Assembly: GCA_034440635.1 (NCBI GenBank)
Contig: JAOTON010000974.1
Coordinates: 186,001-250,000, forward strand
From: Lepas anatifera
Taxonomy: Eukaryota; Arthropoda; Thecostraca; Lepadidae
Length of the DNA: 64,000 nt
Direction of reading: 5' to 3'
The position numbers were made by a program, and so were the translations under genes. Positions 37,047 to 48,599 of the stretch are shown one piece after another (within the stretch, counting starts at the first letter, position 1; every line of letters starts with the position of its first letter). Below the pieces are notes generated by a model. It saw only the letters and a list, made by a program, of their open reading frames with translations. It did not search any database and was not told the origin of the DNA.

Positions 37047-37234
37047 TTAGTACTGATAGAAATCGAAGGCGTCAGCAGCATTCTCTACAGTGCCATAGTC
37101 TTCACCTCTGCGCATGAACGTGTTAACCCTTGCCCGGCGTCGCGCGCGCCAGACCAGGACAGCGCCGAGGAGGCAGGCAGCAGCTCCGACCAACCCGACA
37201 CCCAGCAGAGGCGACGGCGCGGCAGAGGCGCCAT
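37047..37234 (-). CDS. Exon 4: transmembrane helix and cytoplasmic tail
   Basis: The acceptor CTTCAATTGCAG precedes 37234. The first two bases complete the Asp codon begun in exon 3, then 61 residues (432-492) and TAA at 37049-37047 follow. Residues 440-459 form a Gly/Ala/Leu/Val-rich membrane helix ending in Trp459. They are followed by the basic stop-transfer RARRRAR (460-466). The 33-residue tail contains YGTV (477-480), a YxxPhi-type motif used by known receptors for clathrin-adaptor sorting, and ends in FDFYQY. The sorting role is inference. Topology predicts the tail to be cytoplasmic. Confidence 0.87.
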
Positions 37235-37916
37235 CTGCAATTGAAGACGGGATCAGCGTCACGGCGAGTTCAGCGAATGGACAAACAACGTTCAAAGATT
37301 CGAGGTCGGTATGCTGGCGTTTTGATTTGAGGCGACCTCCAACATGGGATTCACATATCTAACTCCACTTCGTCACCGTTGCGCCGCTTTGTTTGCAGCA
37401 TGGGTATCCAGATGACTGTTGCACTCCCATCCTTGTTGCCATATGCCTAGTTTGTTCAATCTGCTCAAAATCATTGTTTTTGAGATTCATGTGAGTACTG
37501 CAATTGGTAATAGCAGCTTAAAAACATTGACCTGCTGTTTACTAAATGGCATAGACCGTTATAAATTTTTTTATATAACCGTACAAATTATGCGCGAGTG
37601 GAAGAAAGCCAGAAGAGACTACTCTGATATGGAAAAATCACCCATTATTCTCTAGATCTTCGGACAAATAATTATTAACAAAAATTAAAAAACATACCAG
37701 CCATTTCACCTATTGTTTTTTGTAAAATACTTTATTTGGCGGTAAATTCCATTTCTTGAACCTGACACTAAAATAACAAGCATCTAGGAAGCCCGAATAG
37801 AACAATTTTTGGAGAAACTCATAATTTCTTCGCAATAAGCACCATGAACAACAATAGTTCGATTTTGCTGTAATGACAACACCAAACTGAGCATAATAAC
37901 AACCAGCGTAACTTAC

Positions 37917-39026
37917 CTCCACCTGCGGGTGCAGCGCTTCTCATCCTCTGCGGGCCACTCCGCCATGCGAACCCAGACAGATGTTCAGGCATGCCTACAC
38001 CGTGCTTCTGGATTTGCTGTGACACCTGCGAGATGATGACAGTCATGAAGTCCTCGGCCACGCTCAAATTCACTTTGAACGTGCCAGAGGTATTGAAGGA
38101 GACGACACCGACGTCCACGCCGCCCAGCGCCGATCCATTGATGAAGACGGCGTCGAATGGATCTTGTTCCTGATCTGGAGAGTGACGGTTGTCCTTCGAT
38201 TTATCGATTTCTGCAGCATCGTCCTCTCCGCTCTGAGCATCTTGATCTTCATTTCCGTCTCCTTGCTTATCATCGTTTCGTTTATCATGCTTCTCCTGCT
38301 GGTCCTCTCCCTGTTCATCATGCTCCTCTTTCCCGTGCTCTTCTCCTTCCTTTTTCTTCTTCTTATGTTCTTCGAGCCCTGTGATGGCTGGACCACGCAC
38401 CAACATCTGTAGGCCCCTCTCGGGTGTCCTATCCTCCTCCTCCTTCTCCTCTTCTTCCTCCGGCTCGTCCACCTCCGTAACCGGCACCGTGACATTTTCG
38501 TCACCAGTCTGGTGACGTACCATTACTACCTCTACCGAGTTCCGGGTGCGGTTGACGATGATCTCGTAGACTCCGCCGAAGGTGAAGACGCGAATGTCGT
38601 CGGCCAGTCGGCTACGGTTGGCGAAGACAGCATCAAAGGTGGCGACGTCAGGGATGACCACTTTGCCGGCATCTGAACCTGTGTCCTCCGGAACTTCAGC
38701 GGTGACATCAGTTGAAGCAGCAGTTGTGCTGTCGGCTGCAGAATCTTCGTCATTCTCAGATTCCTCATCTTCAGGATCCTCTGTGACTTCAGGGATCTCT
38801 GTCGTAGCAGGTTCTTCGGGACCGTCGGTGAAGTGAGGGGCTGTCGGCAGGTGGGATGGTACTGTTGCCGTCGGGAGGGGATTGGGTGGTGTGTCCTGGC
38901 TCACGGTAGGAACTGCAGCTGTAGTGTAATCCACGACGTCGTCGAGGTCGTGTGTAACTGGTAACGGCAGGTGGATCTTGATGATGTCCATGTTGTCCAG
39001 GTAGAGCACGTTCTCGGCATCATCGT
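37917..39026 (-). CDS. Exon 3: acidic ectodomain with duplicated FDAVF module
   Basis: The acceptor TGCTCCCTCAG lies before 39026 and the donor GGAG|GTAAGT after 37917. It encodes residues 62-430. Residues 62-90 (VLYLDNMDIIKIHLPLP) are followed by a Pro/Thr/acidic linker to ~185. Module A spans 191-231. A Glu/Lys/Asp/Gln-rich charged linker covers ~243-350. Module B spans 351-393. The modules share FDAVFxNxSxL at their start and a similar hydrophobic beta-like pattern after it. Six N-glycosylation sequons lie in or beside the modules (Asn 197, 219, 238, 357, 372, 380), with Asn197 and Asn357 at equivalent places. The antisense frames here are shadows. I do not recognise the module. It is probably extracellular, with unknown function. 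Confidence 0.9.
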
Positions 39027-40040
39027 CTGAGGGAGCATTAAAACGTTTGTCAGGTGCGGACCATAAACATATATTTATATTTTGTCGGCAAAGAAAATCG
39101 CTTTTCACAAAAGGATTTCTGAAAACATTGCACCCTCAATTTTTCTAGTCTATATTTTTATTTACTAGATTTTTATGCTGGAATTCCATTTGATCCTACT
39201 GTTCCCTACAAAACTCAAGGAAATTAAGTGAAATCAACGCGGAAAAAATGGTCCATATGTGTTAGGCTCACATGTGACTCGATTAACGAATAAAGCTAAA
39301 TTCGATTTAACTCAATATCCAATGAATGAATTAACAACACCAATCGTCGTTCAGGTCCTTAGAAATGCAGAATTATATTTATTTATCAGAGTTATCGACC
39401 ACGAGTTCAAAAAATAGTTCCCGAGTCTTTGCGAAGAGAGGATTCATCCTGCTGTGACTGCTAACTGACAGAGACACAGCATTCCTTTTACGATGGATAG
39501 AAAAAATAATGTTTTGCGTACCCAAAATCAATCAAAATATGGCCCGATTACATCAAAATGATGTCCCAAGTGATGTCCAGAGCAATTCCAGCATTCTAGT
39601 GGTATGTCATGTTAGGAAATGTTCAAACAATGTGAGACAAATGTTAGACGAAAAAAACGGAAATAAATGTTAATAAATAAAACTAAAAGTTGTGTGACTT
39701 TTTGAACTGAGCATTATAGTTTGGTAAAGATTCGGTGATGAATTGAAGACACGTAACATTTATACAAGAATATTTTTGTGTCAAAAAATCACTCTAGCTT
39801 TAAGAGGGCAGATGCAGGTATGTCATTTAAGTCTGTGCCTTTTAGGAAGGGTCGTAATGGGCTAATAAATATGGAGTTGCACATATATAATTTGAATATG
39901 TAAATATGAGCTCATGAATAAGGTTATATCTAAACAATTTTGACTCTACGGCAATCATGCAATGCCTTCAGGTCATCTGATAAATCTCGTTCAACAGTTC
40001 AGAAGTCACAGGACCGTCAGTCCCAAGACTTTCAATACTT

Positions 40041-40230
40041 ACTTGCTTACTAAGGGCTTTTTATAAGGCATTCCGAGTAAGGCACCTTTGCACGCCTCTA
40101 AGGCGTGGAGGAAATTTGCTTAGGTGAGGGTTGGTTATTTTAATGTCGCAAAGCAAAGAGGGGTAATGGGTTATTTCAAGTAATGGGTTGCGAAGTGTTG
40201 TAACACTTGCGAGGGTAGGGTCACAGCTAC
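40041..40230 (-). repeat. Dispersed repeat copy in intron 2 (inverted relative to 42470)
   Basis: Its reverse complement matches 42470-42640: CGCAACCCATTACTTGAAAT, then TTAGAGGCG(T/G)GCAAAGGTG, ending in a TAAAAAGCC...AAGTAAGT tail. The AAGTAAGT tail suggests the 3' end of a SINE or LINE. Confidence 0.7.
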
Positions 40231-41533
40231 GGCAAATAGGTTGAGCCAGGGGTGTTGGATTCTAGTTGGGGATCCAAAGGGGTGCATGAAGAAGGTTGTC
40301 ACCACCAAGGTTAAGGAACTTAGAGTTAATAATTAAACATTTTGTTGACACTATCATTGCCAAGGTTAAGGAATTTAGAGCTTTTAATTAATGATTTTGT
40401 TGCATGTTGCCGAGTGTCCACTTTGCTTACGTTACTCGAGTTTAACAGTCACGACTGTAGGCTTGCGTGCGCCTAACGCGGGGAGCACGTGCTCTTCTTA
40501 CCACGCGTCGTGGACTATCAGTCCCCCCGCCGGCGGCCACGTGGCCCGGCGAAGACCGTCTGCGGTGTGTTACAGGGTGTTCTGGCGGCTCGAATTACGC
40601 ACCGGGTCTGGCGGGTAGATGCGAGCGACGACAGAGCTTCGTGGACAGACGGCTCAGTCTTCGGATGGCATCTTAGCAAAAACTCATGTTTGGACGTATT
40701 GCTCGTTCTTCGTGGAACCCAATTTCTATTCAAACTCGGGTTGATTTTTGAACAGCACGAAAACTGTACGCAGCCAAAAAATGTAAGTACATGTGGCACC
40801 TTTGTCATTGGATCTAAAACTTAAATAAGCTGAGATCTAAACCGAGGATCTAAAGGTATAACAGATGATGTGACTGAGGATGTGAGGATCCAACTGAGGG
40901 TCTGTTGGATCCATATGGAACTAATTATGGGATTGAGACCACTAAAACAACAAATTTAGAAATTGTATAAGTACGAAAACACAACCCAATGTTTTCAGAT
41001 ATCGAACCCAAATGCCCTCGTGGCTCAGCCACTGACCAGTGCCGGCCCCACCACTAACTGGACGCTGGCAGGGCCTAGAAGTAAAGATGATAGTGCGCTC
41101 AAAAAGTAGTACGCTTTATGAAGCGTGATCTCAGTAACCGGTGAACTCTTGGGGAAGCGAAATGAGAAGTGACAGTTTTTGGTATGCCTTACACAACTGA
41201 TAAATCGGTTAAAATCCCATAAAGGTTCCGCGTTCGATTTATGTTTTTGTCCAAATTTCTAAAAAATTTTACTCCCCCTCATCTTTTTGCAGTTCCACTT
41301 GGCTCGAATAGTTCATATATGTGTAAGTGTTACAAGGAAAGTGTGAAATCCGTGAGTTAGCGAGCTCCCTCGGGATTTCGCGGAATCCCGGAGTTCTCAC
41401 TTTCCCTGTAACATATATGCACCAATTCAGGGGTGCGTATTCGTATCTCTTTGGGGTGCCCGGGCACCCCAATGAAACGTTGATTTAGTTTAAAAAAATC
41501 CTACAAATTTAATTAGTTATAAATTTCAGGACT

Positions 41534-41600
41534 TTAACACGCGCATTAACGGGGGCGGATACCCACCTCCTCAGGTTTTTGGAGATCGAATAAAAACGGC
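41534..41600 (+). mobile_element. Left-end fragment of a family A TTAA element
   Basis: TTAACACGCGCATTAACGGG is followed by a diverged GGGTACCC block and the AAAAACGGCGG segment. The copy is then interrupted by a SINE-like sequence. No right end was found nearby. Confidence 0.65.
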
Positions 41601-41760
41601 GGCCGGGGTGGCCCAGTGGCTTCGTTGCCCGTCTTTGGATCGGGTAGCATGGATTAACGTGGGTTCAATTCCCACGGCGGGAAACCGCCTTCCGTATCGA
41701 TTCTGACCCGGTGGAGAGGATCCTTAAATACCCACGCCAATGCCCCCTGTAATGCCAATG
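41601..41760 (+). mobile_element. tRNA-headed SINE in intron 2
   Basis: The A box TGGCCCAGTGG at 41609-41619 and the B box GGTTCAATTCC at 41662-41672 fit RNA polymerase III internal promoters. The 3' extent is uncertain. It has no intact tRNA acceptor stem, so it is judged a SINE and not a tRNA gene. Confidence 0.7.
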
Positions 41761-42469
41761 CTCCAAAACATCCCTGTAGACCTAAAAACTCTGCTCGGTA
41801 ACGACCATCCTGAGCTACTCGAAAAACTCTTTACATTTCTAAAGGACTCTGGGCTGAGAAGTTTCTATAAATCACCCCTCCAGTATATATGATGGAGGGT
41901 GCATGGTGCACCCTCAAAGTAGGACTTGCCTATTTTCAAATTAACCATCCATGTCACAGATGATCCACTGCAAAATTTAAGCAATAGTTGTTTAACCTTT
42001 AAATGGTTTATCGTAGGCTAAGGATAGGTTATGTTAGGCTAGCTTTGAAATCAGGTTAGGTTAATTAGGTTAGACTTCTTCACCGCAGTGATACCTTTCA
42101 CTGCGGCTCTATGCTAACCACACTCTACTCTTACTAACAATCTAACTGTCCTCTCACACTTCTTTTCCTCTGGCGGCGGCTGCCCACCGGAGAGGGAGCT
42201 GCAACCTCACCTCCGGGTTGCAGGGTAAATTCGGCACCCTGGCCAGGTGTTTAGCGCACTTTCTAAAATATGAAAATTATTGATTTAACGGAGGATTTCG
42301 AGTAACGTAGACAAGCGGACATCAGTAGCTGACACACAAAATTCTAAATTCTAAATTCCAAATTCTAAATTTAAGGTCTTCAACCACATGGATAACCTTC
42401 GCACTCTGCGGGTCTAAATTTATTAAAGACCTCCCTTGGCATGGCTATGCCATTGCCACGACTGTCCAT

Positions 42470-42640
42470 TCGCAAGCTAAAACATCTTGCAACCCATTAC
42501 TTGAAATAACTCCCATTGCTTCAACAGACTAACGTAGCTTGCCCTCACGCAAAATTCTAAAAATCTCCCACCACTCCTTTAGAGGCGGGCAAAGGTGTTA
42601 TGCACAGAACGCCTAATAAAAAGCCTAAGTAAGTAAGTGT
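42470..42640 (+). repeat. Dispersed repeat copy in intron 2 ending in AAGTAAGTAAGT
   Basis: This is the direct-orientation counterpart of 40041-40230, about 2.3 kb away, ending in a (AAGT)n tail at 42625-42640. Confidence 0.7.
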
Positions 42641-43163
42641 CCCTGTTATTGGGCAAGCGTGCCTGTTAGGAGTGGCCCTAAGAATAAAAAATAAGGATCT
42701 CAACACGAAGTAATTCGGGAAGTAAAAGTGAGGAACCCTGTTTTATAAGCGCTTCAACACTTTTTGGCACTTATTTTGGCCTGAAAAAACAATATAGTTT
42801 TCTTGACTGTTGAAGAATACATAGACGTCACTGCCAGCAAAAAAGTGAGGAGTTAGCCAAAATCCAGCTTGTGTATACAAGAGAAATTCCCCCACAAACT
42901 CGTCGAGTTTGGTCGCCTTGTTGTCTTCCGCACTGGCCTGCCACAAAATATCCGATGCTTTTCAATCCTGCACTGGCTTGCAACAAAATATCCGATACTT
43001 TTCAATTTGACTGAAATATGAAAAGTTTTAGACTAATATTGAGCAGCTAAGCCCCCTGCCCGATTCCCTATTCCGATGCCTATAGAACAGCCTAAGGCAC
43101 ATGTTAATCTCTGCTCCAGTTCATGTTCCCGACACTGGAAGGTCATCAAAAAGTGTCACCCAC

Positions 43164-43283
43164 CGTCCAGATAATCGGTGGTGGTAGGAGTTTCGGTGGT
43201 GGTGGTGGTTGTGCTGGTTGATGTTGACGTGCTGGTCGAGGAATGATGATGTTTATGTTTATCTTTCTTCTTTCCAAGGAGTC
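43164..43283 (-). CDS. Exon 2: Lys/His stretch and Ser/Thr-rich tract
   Basis: The acceptor CCTTTTTCCTTACAG (strong pyrimidine tract) precedes 43283 and the donor is ACG|GTGGGT after 43164. The 120 bases encode residues 22-60 plus split codons at both ends. KKKDKHKHHH (25-34) is followed by an alternating Ser/Thr and poly-Thr run (35-56), then TDYLD. The Ser/Thr tract looks like a mucin-type O-glycosylated stalk, which is inference. Being phase 1 at both ends, the exon could be skipped without breaking the frame. Confidence 0.8.
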
Positions 43284-43506
43284 CTGTAAGGAAAAAGGTT
43301 CATTACTGAGTTTATTTTTACAGCGATGGCTCTGGGATTTTGTTAAGGGGGTACTGCTAAGGAGCGGGGGGGGCAATGTAGCTCTCGAGGGAGCCTCCAT
43401 GAATTACGAGATGCACAGCCGCCCGGGCAAAATATTGGGCGTTTTAGGTTGTGGGTATCTTTAAAGTATCATTGAGATGTAATGGAAAGCTCCAGAAATC
43501 CCCAGC

Positions 43507-43692
43507 TCTGGGGATGGATGGCTTAGTGGATAGCCTCAAAATTTACTAAGCCACCGGTCCCGGGTTCTAGTCCCGGTGGAGCCTCTGAATAGGTCGATCT
43601 GATCCCCCAAATCACTCCCAACAGGGTGAGAGTTGGCGACGCCGTATATTCTTAGCAGTTGGTGCGTCGTTAAACCCCAACAATTATTAAGC
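43507..43692 (+). mobile_element. tRNA-headed SINE, copy 1 of a second family
   Basis: A box TGGCTTAGTGG at 43519-43529, B box GGTTCTAGTCC at 43563-43573. The body (GCCTCTGAATA...GATCTGATCCC...CAACAGGGTGAG) ends in GGTGCGTCGTTAAACCCCAA and a short AT-rich tail. A reverse copy lies at 50355-50517. A piece resembling its 3' end is at about 47125-47180. Confidence 0.82.
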
Positions 43693-44704
43693 AATGTAGC
43701 TACCATTGCACCAGAGTGGCGGCGCTGTCTGGTCAGGGGCTGCTAAATACATAAAATAAGGTCCGCAGCAGAAACAAAGGCCAATCCAACCGTATACATG
43801 GTGTCCCGCAGCAGTCCAGACGACTGCTGCAGGGAGGATATAGAAGAGCAGAACTGCACCGACCGGCCCTGCCCGTGAAGTCAGCTTCAAGGCGCCGCTG
43901 CCGCGCGGTTTTCACATTTCAGAGGCGTTTGTTTTTCAGTAAGGAGTCCTCTCGGCTCCCGACTTATGCAAACAAGGCAACCAAGGCATGTATAGGGTTT
44001 TTGCAGACCACAGAAAGGCAATTGCTTCCTTCATTCCCTTATCTGAATGAACACGTAGGTATAGAAAATGATCACTTTCTAAGCTTGCGTAAGCTTGCAC
44101 TGAAAAGATCACAATAAAATAAACACGTGCCACGCGGACTTCAATCTGTTTTCTGCACTGGAAATACATCACACAATGAAAAACATGTCAAAATCGACAG
44201 CTCGTCCTGGTAAGTTGAGAAGTTCCGCAGATACAGCACGTGAGTTGTAAACAGAGCACAGGGAGGAGCGCCCTCTGGTGGTATACAATGGTCCGCTACG
44301 GATAAACATCACGAAAGGAACACTACATTAATTCAGGCTAATGAACTCTTGAAGTTCGGAAAATAACAAAACCTCGAACACGGCGGGAGGAAAATATTTT
44401 GGGAAAGTTCCTTATTTTCTATGACCAGGTCGGTGATGTCGATCTTTAAATATGCTATTTTAATTTTCAGGATGCTACACTGCTAAAAAATTGAGCTCCT
44501 GCAATCAGGGCGAACACCAGTAGGAGTAAAATGCCGGTCTATTCGCCCTCCACAAACAATGACGGCAAAATGAAAGCACTATATATTCGTTTAGTCGAAT
44601 GATATCATGCAAATTGTCGAAAACTTCTCGCTTGACTTCAGGAGACTTGCCACGGGTGAAGGGTCAGATTTGTCAGCTCCAACCCCAGGAATGGGCCCCT
44701 GACT

Positions 44705-44785
44705 CATGATGATTGATTAAATGAATGATAAATGGTGATTGAAATGAAAATGATGAATGATGAAATGATGATGAATGATTATTGA
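44705..44785. repeat. ATGA/GATGAAT low-complexity run
   Basis: Irregular repeats of ATGATGAATGA words lie just outside the left arm of the inverted-repeat unit. Confidence 0.7.
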
Positions 44786-44849
44786 AATTGTTCTGAAACG
44801 TATGTTTTGAGAAACAGGCATATCAAAATTTTATGATAGGCTTGCAATG

Positions 44850-46762
44850 GGAAGGTCATGACCTGCACATTAGGGCACAGGGTCATGATACTCAAAATGC
44901 GAATTTTAAGATTTCGCAATCGGCGAAGCATTTTTCCTATGTAAAAAATCATGGAGAACAACATAGGATACAAATTTTTACATTTTGAAAAAATTCTCCT
45001 CCGCAAATTTTGACTTGAAGCCAAAATCTACTTACGGCGCCTTTTGGCCTAGTGCCGCTGGATGAAATGCTGGCGTAAGCTTTGAAATATGGGCAACGAT
45101 ACTACTTTATAGAGGTTTTTGAGGTCGAGAAATCAGGGGAAAGCAAAATAAATTTTCAAAAATCAGTATTTTTGGCAGTGGCGGCACTAAGAGGGGTTAA
45201 AATGCATTTTTTTACATTTGTTTCCATAAAAGCCACCAAAGTTACATTAAATTGGCATTTCGACGCTATTTTCGACATCACAGCACCTGCACGCAGTAGC
45301 GGTGGTTTTACTATGCTGTGTGTGCGGATAACTGTGGGATAAAAAGGCAGGTGTTAGGTTGCGGTATTTGGAAAGTGATGTCTTCACCAAGTGTTTTGAA
45401 GCTCAACACGCGAGAAAGTTTAATTAGCCATTTTATTGACTTCGCCGGCACAGGGAAGGAACTGAACCCTTCAGAGGTGCCGACGTGGAGGGCAGTACTC
45501 AGGAGAGGAATCTTGCTGCAAGAAGAGGCCGTGCTACAAAAGGGCATTCCGAAATCTCACTATTCTCACACGGAGATTGCCAGAGACCTCGCTCCTCTAG
45601 TGATTGCTCAGTGGCAGAAGTCAAATGCTAAATTTGTTCCTCCTATCACCATCAACGAGAAAACTTTGAAGGACAAGATCAGCAGGTTCTGGAAGCGGGT
45701 AGACAGTGTTGTTCGTTGGAGAGGCAAGAAGGCAGAAACGGCGTCCGTTCAGCAGCAACTGGACAGATTGCTAGATATTACCACATGTCCCCATGCCATC
45801 GCCGTCTAACGAGAGGAGGGTTCTGGATGCACGAATCCCAAGACTTGCATACAGAAGGTTCATTCTGTCTCCTGCATCTGCCCTCTAGCCAGCAAGGTAC
45901 CCCGTCTGGAGCTTCTGTGGCTCCACACCCAGAGAACCAAGGTAGGAGACAAAGCAAGTCTCCAGATGGGACTCGGGGACCAGAAGGAGTTAGCCAGATC
46001 GATGAAAGCCGAGAAGAGGAAGAAAAGTGCCATACAAACAGTGGGCCGTGCAACAGGTCGCTGCAGCTGCGGGAAAGGTGGTGGGACAGCAGGCTCGGGA
46101 TGGGTACATCAGAGCGAAAGCTCAGCACAAAAAGGAGCTCCCTGTGTTTTGCACCAAGAAGCACATATTGGCCACTTTTTGAGGTAAGTACATTTTTGTC
46201 ACTGTTTGTCATAAGAATAGGTACGCGATATTCACATGTACTTGTTCTTGTCACTCGCAGTGGCCTATGTGCCTAGTCACGCCCCTACTACACAAAGGGC
46301 ACATTCCAGATGTAATGATGGGGAAAAACTGGATGTAAAGGGGGGGCAAAATCATCTTCAATTTTTGCCTTGCTGAAATGCCGCAAACTGAAATTTTCGT
46401 GGAATTTAGAGAAATAAACTAAAAAAACATTTAACCCCCCTCCTAGTGCCGCTTCTGCCAACAAGATTGATTTTTTAAGCTTTATTTGGGCATTTTTGGA
46501 TTCCCCGACCCTGAAAACCCCTATAAACTGGTGTCATAAACTATATTCTGCACATATGTCTGCATCATTATTTGGAAAATAGTAGCTAAATAGCACCGGA
46601 AGCTGATTTTAACTTCAAGTCCAAATTTGCGGACGAGAAAATGCTCAAAACCAAAAAATTCCTTCACGACGTTTTTTCCATGCTTGTTTACATAGGAAAA
46701 TCGCTTCGCCGATTTAAAATGCGGAATTAGGTATATAACGCTGTGCCCTACGTGCACATGAC
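44850..46762. mobile_element. Long inverted-repeat unit enclosing a two-exon open frame
   Basis: The left arm (about 44850-45215) matches the reverse complement of the right arm (about 46425-46762). Shared landmarks are AGGGCACAG, AATCGGCGAAGC, TTTTCCTATGTAAA, CCGCAAATTTxGACTTGAAG, the TTTATAG-GGTTTT block and GGCAG..GCGGCACTA. The best-matched inner ends at 45172 and 46462 look like terminal inverted repeats of an element. The interior holds the pseudogene-like frame. I could not find a clear target duplication. Beyond 46762, AGGTCA-type element sequence continues to about 47085. Confidence 0.7.
45378..46276 (+). pseudogene. Uncharacterised Cys-rich-tailed protein gene with one internal stop
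   Basis: From the ATG at 45378, one frame stays open to 46183 apart from TAA at 45807-45809. A GAG|GTAAGT donor at 46183 joins a TCACTCGCAG acceptor ending at 46260, in frame, to a stop at 46274-46276. The 273-codon product has a helical N-terminal half (KDKISRFWKRVDSVVRW), then LDRLLDITTCPHA. After the stop come GSGCTNPKTC, SCICPLASKVPRLELLWLHTQR and KVGDKASLQMG. The layout recalls lineage-expanded arthropod proteins of unknown function with an LFDI-type Cys-rich segment followed by a VP..E..FL..QR-like stretch. That comparison is from memory. It is not a recognisable transposase. Confidence 0.6.
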
Positions 46763-47085
46763 CCCAGGTTATCGATGTCAGAAATCCCGTTACCACATAT
46801 TGTTTTGCTCGATGATCTCACTATATGCTATGATTCTCGATCAGTAGATTATAAATATTCTCACCTCACTACTGCCACCGGGAAACTTTTTGGAGGAGAG
46901 GTTATTTGACCTGGCCTGGTAACCTCACCTGGCATGACCGTGACTGGGAAATTTACAGAAAAAAACGAAAAGAATAATGAAACATTTTCCCAAATACAGC
47001 AGCGCGTGGCACCATCGTTTTCTGGCCATCTTGGAAAAAAGATTCGACGGGCAAAAATACCTCTCCCAGGGTGAGGGTTGAGGTA
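46763..47085. mobile_element. Right-end remnant of an AGGTCA-rich TTAA-family element
   Basis: The order AGAAATCCCGTTA, TTGACCTGGCCTGGTAACC, ACAGAAAAAAACG and a CCCAGGGTGAGGGTTGAGG end parallels 20780-21098 of the family C element. The terminal TTAA is not intact. Confidence 0.55.
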
Positions 47086-48599
47086 CCACGCAGTCACGCA
47101 AGCCTGGCCTCCTCCCTCATTCTGATACTGGCCAACGTTGACGTGGGTGCGTCGCTTAGCCCCACTTAAAAAGGTATTAATTGATCTCCCGGAATCCCAT
47201 CTAACAGGGAAAGACTTCTCGCCGGCAGAGGGTGCGTGCCTAAGGGCCGATTTTCCCCACTTGCAGCAATCGAATAAGATCGGCGGCGCATCCTAGCTGG
47301 AAGTCGTCCGGCTGAGTTGCATGTGGCTGTGCAAAAGAGGCGTTGGCATGCAATAGCAGCAGGTCACGCGCGGCAGCCGAAATTGAACAAACGAGAAACG
47401 GTCATGTTGGTTCGCAATTGGTTGCTCTATACCGTTTGCACTTATTTGGCCCGGGAAATTAATTTCCTGTCTAGGTCATCATGTATTTTCACTTCCACAC
47501 AAATGAGGTGGCTTTTAAGTGTTGTCGTAATGAGTATGAAGTGATTATAAACTATGGAAGGAGATGGTAGGATGAGGAAAGGTGAGGATCAAGAGGATGG
47601 GATTCTACCTGAGGGGTCGCTGCGCCACAGGCGCATGCGCTCACAGCCTCCGGTAGTAGGATAGGATAAGGATTGGTACCGGGTAAAAACACACACACAA
47701 TCGCACACACACTTTGAACATTTAAACTAAATTAATATGATCATTATAATATCTAAAATAATATCTACATTTTAATAATCTCAAAGCAACCAAGTAAACC
47801 ACTAGATGAGTGTATGTACATACATGTTAACAAAAACCTAAGCAGAGCCGGCTCCGGGGATAGGTAACTTGCTGTCAGGATGGAATCTAGCGTTGAGTTT
47901 TTTTAATTGGAGTGAAAGGGGTAGAAAATGAAGCCCAAAGTATATTTTTGATTTGCAAAAAGCCTGCCGAGGCAGTTCACTGGAAATCAGCACGGGATGA
48001 CCTTTTCGTTTTGGGCGTTCTGTTCCAGTCAACTCAGACCCACCACATCCAAATCCATCCTAAAAAGTGGAGATCCTAGAAGTGGTTCTCCCCATTCTAT
48101 TAAATATTGTCTTAATCACTTTCATAAAAATATCTCCTTCCGCTTAATTTCTGTTGAAACATAAGCATCGCACATTCTCACCCTTTTTACCCGTTATGTA
48201 TAACGCCGTTTTCCACCTATAGGGCCACTACAGATCGTTTACATTCAAGTCGGCAGTACTTGCACCTTGCGGGAAATGGCTGAGGCCCCACATCCAGCTT
48301 CAGAATTTTGAAGTTTCAATAAGACATACCGCAGTTGATGAAAAGCGTATCTTCTTGGACCTCAATTGAACTCTATCTAAACATACCTCTACATTGGAAG
48401 CCTCCGTTAACACGTGTTCACGATAGCTTGACATATCCGTGGAAGCACTTCTATATTGCCTCATCGGTCGGAAAATTAGTGTCTGAATCGAGCCGGCCTG
48501 ATTGTTTTGGTGTAATAATATATACTATAATTTTTAATATATCAGTGACCTGCAGCGCCCCAGCCTTTAATCTGACCAAAATTTGGATTCTACTGCAAT

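Noticed and set aside
37114..38836. Plus-strand frames opposite the gene
   Set aside because: They are antisense shadows of exons 3 and 4. The minus strand has the splice sites, topology and sequons.
41601..41690. tRNA gene
   Set aside because: A and B box motifs are present, but no paired acceptor stem or proper cloverleaf was found and a non-tRNA body follows; called a SINE.
43507..43585. tRNA gene
   Set aside because: The same body and 3' end recur in reverse at 50355-50517, so it is a SINE family.
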